From: an uncultured Clostridium sp.
Lineage (GTDB): Bacteria; Bacillota; Clostridia; Lachnospirales; Lachnospiraceae
Reading direction: 5' to 3'
DNA length: 64,000 nt
Assembly (NCBI GenBank): GCA_934438135.1
Contig: CAKSBP010000012.1
Span: 1 to 64,000, forward strand
Position numbers and translations under genes: made by a program. The notes under the pieces are model-generated. The model saw nothing but the letters and a program-made list of their open reading frames with translations, had not been told where the DNA came from and ran no database searches. Position 1 is the first letter of the stretch, and the number at the start of each line of letters is the position of its first letter. Shown here one piece after another: positions 60,909-64,000 of this stretch.

Positions 60909-63644
60909 TCAAGATTTTGCGATTCTTTTCTGAAATTCAATCAGTACGATCGGCAGAAAAGCTAATAGGAGTACAATTGTCCACTGGGTTCTGGTGAGTA
61001 CAGTGACTTTAAAGATGGAAGCAAGTGGAGCAACGGTAATAACAGACATCTGTAACAGCATTCCAATAATAAAGCTAAGTACCATTTTAAAATTTGAAAA
61101 CATTCCAATCTCAAATAAGGATTTTTCACTTCGCATATTAAAGGCATGGAACAACTGTGACATGCTTAATACTGCAAAACACATAGTACGGCCTAATGTC
61201 AGGTTTGCACCAGGAAGTGTTTTCAGTCCAAGTACATACGCACATAAGGCCAGTGCACCTATCATCATTCCTTCAATAATAATCTTTATGCCAAGACCTT
61301 CTGCAAAAATTCCTTGTGATGGGGGAACGGGTTTTCGCTTCATAATATCTTTGTCAACTGGTTCTACGCCAAGTGAAATTGCCGGCAGGGAATCTGTAAC
61401 TAGATTTACCCACAAAAGCTGTACCGCAACTAAAGGAGAAGGCAGGCCGTATAAAATGGCAATAAAAATTGTGATAATTTCCCCAATATTACTGGAGAGC
61501 AGGAAGTGGATGGATTTCTTGATATTATCATAAATCCCTCTTCCTTCTTTAACGGCGGAAACAATCGTTGCAAAGTTATCATCTGTCAGAATCATATCAG
61601 AAGCATTCTTTGCAACATCGGTTCCAGTAATGCCCATGGCACAGCCGATATCTGCATTTTTTAAGGCTGGGGCATCATTGACGCCGTCACCTGTCATAGC
61701 AACGATTTCACCGTTTTTCTGAAATGCTTTTACAATCCGTACCTTATGTTCTGGTGAAACGCGGGCAAATACACCATATTTCCCAATGTTTCTGGAAAGT
61801 TCCTGGTCGCTCATTTTATTTATCGCCTGGCCGGACAGTGCTTCTTTTTCATTTTCAATAATTCCAAGGTCAGTGCCAATGGCACATGCAGTGGAGATGT
61901 GATCGCCAGTGATCATGACCGGTTTAATTCCTGCACGAAGGCAGGTAAATACGGCATTTTTAACCTCTGGACGAGGTGGATCAATCATACCAATTAGTCC
62001 GGCAAAAACCAGATTGGATTCCAGCTGTGTATTTACAGTCTCTTTTTTAGATGCACTAGATGGTATCTGAAAATTGGACTGAGTTTTGAAAGCAACAGCA
62101 ATCACACGTAGTGCTTCTTTTGCCATACTAGAATTTATATCGGCAATTCTTTTTCGGTCATGAGGAGTCAAGGTCAAAATATTGTTGTTATGGTAGACAA
62201 AATTACACTGGTTTAAAAGAACATCTGGTGCTCCTTTTGTAATACTTAAATAAGCGGGTTTTTCAGAAAGTGTAAGGTAGCCGAATTCAGACTGATATGG
62301 GTGGACGGTTGTCATCATTTTTCGGGTAGAATCAAATGGTATCTCGTAAATCCGTTTCTGCATTAAATCCAGTTTGGTTTTATCAATGCCGCATTGGAAG
62401 GCAGCTAGTGTCAAAGCTGTTTCGGTTGGTTCGCCAAGAAGCTCGATTTTCTTTTTATGTACCTGTATTTTTGCATCATTACATTGAGCAGCCAGATATA
62501 GGATGTCTTTTGCAAGTCGGCTGTCGTTTTTCTCAAATCCTCTTTTTCCAGCAATTTTTGTAACTGTCATTTTATTCTGTGTCAGTGTTCCTGTTTTATC
62601 AGAACAGATAACAGTTGCACTTCCTAGTGTTTCAACAGCAGGCAGCCTTCGAATTACAGCATTGTTTTTTGCCATGCGTTGTACGCCAAGGGAAAGCATA
62701 ATCGTAACAATGGCAGGCAGGCCCTCTGGAATGGCAGCAACAGCAAGAGAAACGCTGGTCATAAACATATCAAATGGTGGGCGTCCCTGAATAGTGCCTA
62801 AAATAAAAATAATGACACAGATAAGGAGTGCTGCAATACCGAGGATTTTTCCCGTCTGATCCAGACGTTTCTGTAAGGGTGTCTGGGGAACCTCATTCGT
62901 TAAAATCATACGCGCAATGTGCCCAACTTCCGTATGCATACCGGTTCCAGTAACTACTGCTGTACCATGACCGTAGGTAACAATTCCAGTGGAAAATACA
63001 AGATTGATGCGGTCACCTAAAATGGTATCTGATTTTAAGGTTACATCGCTGTTTTTTTCCACAGGATGGGATTCACCGGTTAAAGAGGACTCATCTATTT
63101 TCAGGTTTACAGACTGTATCAGCCTGGCATCGGCAGGAACATAGTTCCCGGTTTCCAAAAAAATAATATCGCCTGGAACCAGGTCTTTAGACGGGATAAA
63201 TTTTTCTTCTCCATTCCGTAGTACTCTTGCATTGGGGGCAGAAAGTTTTTTCAAGGCATCCAGTGATTTTTCAGCCCTTGCCTCCTGAATGACTCCCAGC
63301 AGGGCATTGAGTATTATGATAGCGAAAATAATAATTGGATCAATGAAATCAGCTTCACCCTGCATATACGAAACCCCAAATGAAACAATTGCAGCAAGGA
63401 TTAGAATAATAATCATAAAATCTTTAAACTGTTCGAAAAAGCGAGAAAGAAGGCTTTTCTTTTGTTGCCCCTCAAGCTCATTTGTACCAAATTTTTTCAG
63501 GCGTTTCTGAACCTGGGAAGAGGAAAGTCCGGATGTCAGTCTGGAATCCAGCAGTGAAATGGCATCTTCTTTGGAGAGACTGTGCCAGCTGACAGAGGAT
63601 AAATTTTCTGGGGTAACAGAACCTGATTTTGTAGCTGTTGACAA
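60909..63644 (-). CDS. P-type calcium-transporting ATPase
   Basis: Exports a divalent cation, probably Ca2+, driven by ATP. The 911-residue P-II pump has an N-terminal cation-ATPase domain (LSSSQVQKRLKKFGTNEL), the actuator motif LTGES, the phosphorylation site ICSDKTGTLTQNKM, the hinge MTGDGVNDAPALKNADIG and ten membrane helices; TM4 carries AAIPEGLPAIV and TM6 NLVTDSLPA, the SERCA/PMCA-type ion site. The start is probably TTG 63644 (LSTATKSG), nine bases after AAAGGAG; the frame also opens at a TTG at 63692 without a ribosome binding site. Confidence 0.93.
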   Translation of the reverse strand: MSTATKSGSVTPENLSSVSWHSLSKEDAISLLDSRLTSGLSSSQVQKRLKKFGTNELEGQQKKSLLSRFFEQFKDFMIIILILAAIVSFGVSYMQGEADFIDPIIIFAIIILNALLGVIQEARAEKSLDALKKLSAPNARVLRNGEEKFIPSKDLVPGDIIFLETGNYVPADARLIQSVNLKIDESSLTGESHPVEKNSDVTLKSDTILGDRINLVFSTGIVTYGHGTAVVTGTGMHTEVGHIARMILTNEVPQTPLQKRLDQTGKILGIAALLICVIIFILGTIQGRPPFDMFMTSVSLAVAAIPEGLPAIVTIMLSLGVQRMAKNNAVIRRLPAVETLGSATVICSDKTGTLTQNKMTVTKIAGKRGFEKNDSRLAKDILYLAAQCNDAKIQVHKKKIELLGEPTETALTLAAFQCGIDKTKLDLMQKRIYEIPFDSTRKMMTTVHPYQSEFGYLTLSEKPAYLSITKGAPDVLLNQCNFVYHNNNILTLTPHDRKRIADINSSMAKEALRVIAVAFKTQSNFQIPSSASKKETVNTQLESNLVFAGLIGMIDPPRPEVKNAVFTCLRAGIKPVMITGDHISTACAIGTDLGIIENEKEALSGQAINKMSDQELSRNIGKYGVFARVSPEHKVRIVKAFQKNGEIVAMTGDGVNDAPALKNADIGCAMGITGTDVAKNASDMILTDDNFATIVSAVKEGRGIYDNIKKSIHFLLSSNIGEIITIFIAILYGLPSPLVAVQLLWVNLVTDSLPAISLGVEPVDKDIMKRKPVPPSQGIFAEGLGIKIIIEGMMIGALALCAYVLGLKTLPGANLTLGRTMCFAVLSMSQLFHAFNMRSEKSLFEIGMFSNFKMVLSFIIGMLLQMSVITVAPLASIFKVTVLTRTQWTIVLLLAFLPIVLIEFQKRIAKS

Positions 63645-63793
63645 TGCATAACGCTCCTTTCGTGTAGTGTCCCTTCCACAATATATGTACAAAAGCCTAA
63701 AAAATAACTGTAATAAAATTTCTCTTATTATTTTATATAATTGAGCAAAGAATAGGGCAGTAAAGTAGAATAAGCATACTATATAGATAACAG

Positions 63794-63838
63794 AAGACGT
63801 ACCGCAGAAGCATCGTTCTCCTGCGGTACGTCTTTTAA
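63794..63838. terminator. intrinsic terminator upstream of the ATPase gene
   Basis: AAGACGTACCGCAG (63794-63807) and CTGCGGTACGTCTT (63821-63834) form a perfect 14-bp stem followed by TT on the plus strand. It most likely ends the minus-strand gene that stops at 63868. Confidence 0.8.
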
Positions 63839-63867
63839 AGTGTCAGAAATAATTTTTATTAATTTTT

Positions 63868-64000
63868 TTAACTGTCTTTGTTCCCATTCTTCCAGTCGTC
63901 TAATTTCTTCAATGTGGCATCCAGTGTTTTCTGGGAAATGTCAGGAAGTTTGCTTCCCCATGCACTAGTAGCTTGTCTAAAACCTTTCTTTACAGCAGCA
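63868..64000 (-). CDS. 3' end of a small protein gene, cut by the window edge
   Basis: The minus-strand frame from the window edge encodes the last 43 residues of a protein: AAVKKGFRQATSAWGSKLP, then a helical DISQKTLDATLKKLDDWKNG and a stop at 63868-63870. The even, amphipathic composition and the terminator that follows support a real gene. The rest lies outside the window, and no family can be named. Confidence 0.6.
   Translation of the reverse strand, partial: AAVKKGFRQATSAWGSKLPDISQKTLDATLKKLDDWKNGNKDS

Noticed and set aside
1..64000. CRISPR arrays, prophage, insertion sequences, rRNA
   Set aside because: No spaced direct-repeat array, integrase, transposase or rRNA sequence was found on either strand.

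Overview
The window looks like chromosomal DNA from an anaerobic, low-GC, Gram-positive bacterium of the class Clostridia, most likely family Lachnospiraceae. The evidence is A+T-rich coding with strong GGAGG-type ribosome binding sites, many extended -10 (TGnTATAAT) promoters, a SCIFF ranthipeptide precursor next to its radical SAM maturase, a type III glutamine synthetase (glnN), a fused SecDF, and several small proteins that I recognise from that family. The genus cannot be fixed from the sequence alone. The region is mostly housekeeping; I see no prophage, integrase, insertion sequence or CRISPR array.

Layout. Bases 1-8 kb: a partial tRNA (probably Trp, minus strand), a spore-surface-like jelly-roll protein, tgt-yajC, a secreted protein of unknown function, a truncated DUF262 remnant and the purine genes purM-purN-purD. 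8-19 kb: two cell-surface proteins (SH3/glucosaminidase and a membrane-anchored cohesin-like protein), a stress operon (GntR regulator, mcsA, mcsB, clpC), a highly structured leader ahead of a small conserved protein, radA and a soluble chemoreceptor-like protein. 19-28.6 kb: a small conserved protein, an M23 peptidase, cyclopropane synthase, a histidine phosphatase, maf, a short intergenic transcription unit, a phosphopantetheinyl transferase, a PAP2 phosphatase, a subtilase, an AIM24 protein and a LysR regulator. 28.6-38.3 kb: leuCD, two HD-domain proteins, an extended M29 aminopeptidase, a TetM-like GTPase fused to a Rae1/YacP ribonuclease domain, purE and a PHP phosphoesterase. 38.4-47.9 kb: a TIGR04086 membrane protein, the SCIFF peptide and maturase, secDF, recJ, apt, a ROK sugar kinase, manA and a YesL-like protein. 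48-64 kb: glgB-mscS, glnN behind a leader terminator, an A24 peptidase, argH, an M32 carboxypeptidase, eno, a biotin-dependent carboxyltransferase subunit, a calcium-type P-ATPase and the end of a further small gene.

How genes work together. purM, purN and purD with the distant purE supply four steps of IMP synthesis, and apt salvages adenine. yajC and secDF belong to the same Sec translocon accessory complex but lie 38 kb apart. The ROK kinase, manA and glgB point to hexose handling and glycogen.

The most interesting points are: (1) a translational GTPase fused to an A-site-type ribonuclease; (2) an McsB that has lost most of the arginines that bind ATP phosphates in known protein-arginine kinases, in an operon where a GntR regulator with its own palindromic site sits where ctsR would be; (3) a terminator/antiterminator-like switch between the SCIFF precursor gene and its maturase; (4) a pseudoknot-capable leader at 16305-16370; (5) a promoter-to-terminator unit of about 280 bases holding only a 31-residue hydrophobic peptide. 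All functional statements are read from sequence and family knowledge; no searches were run.
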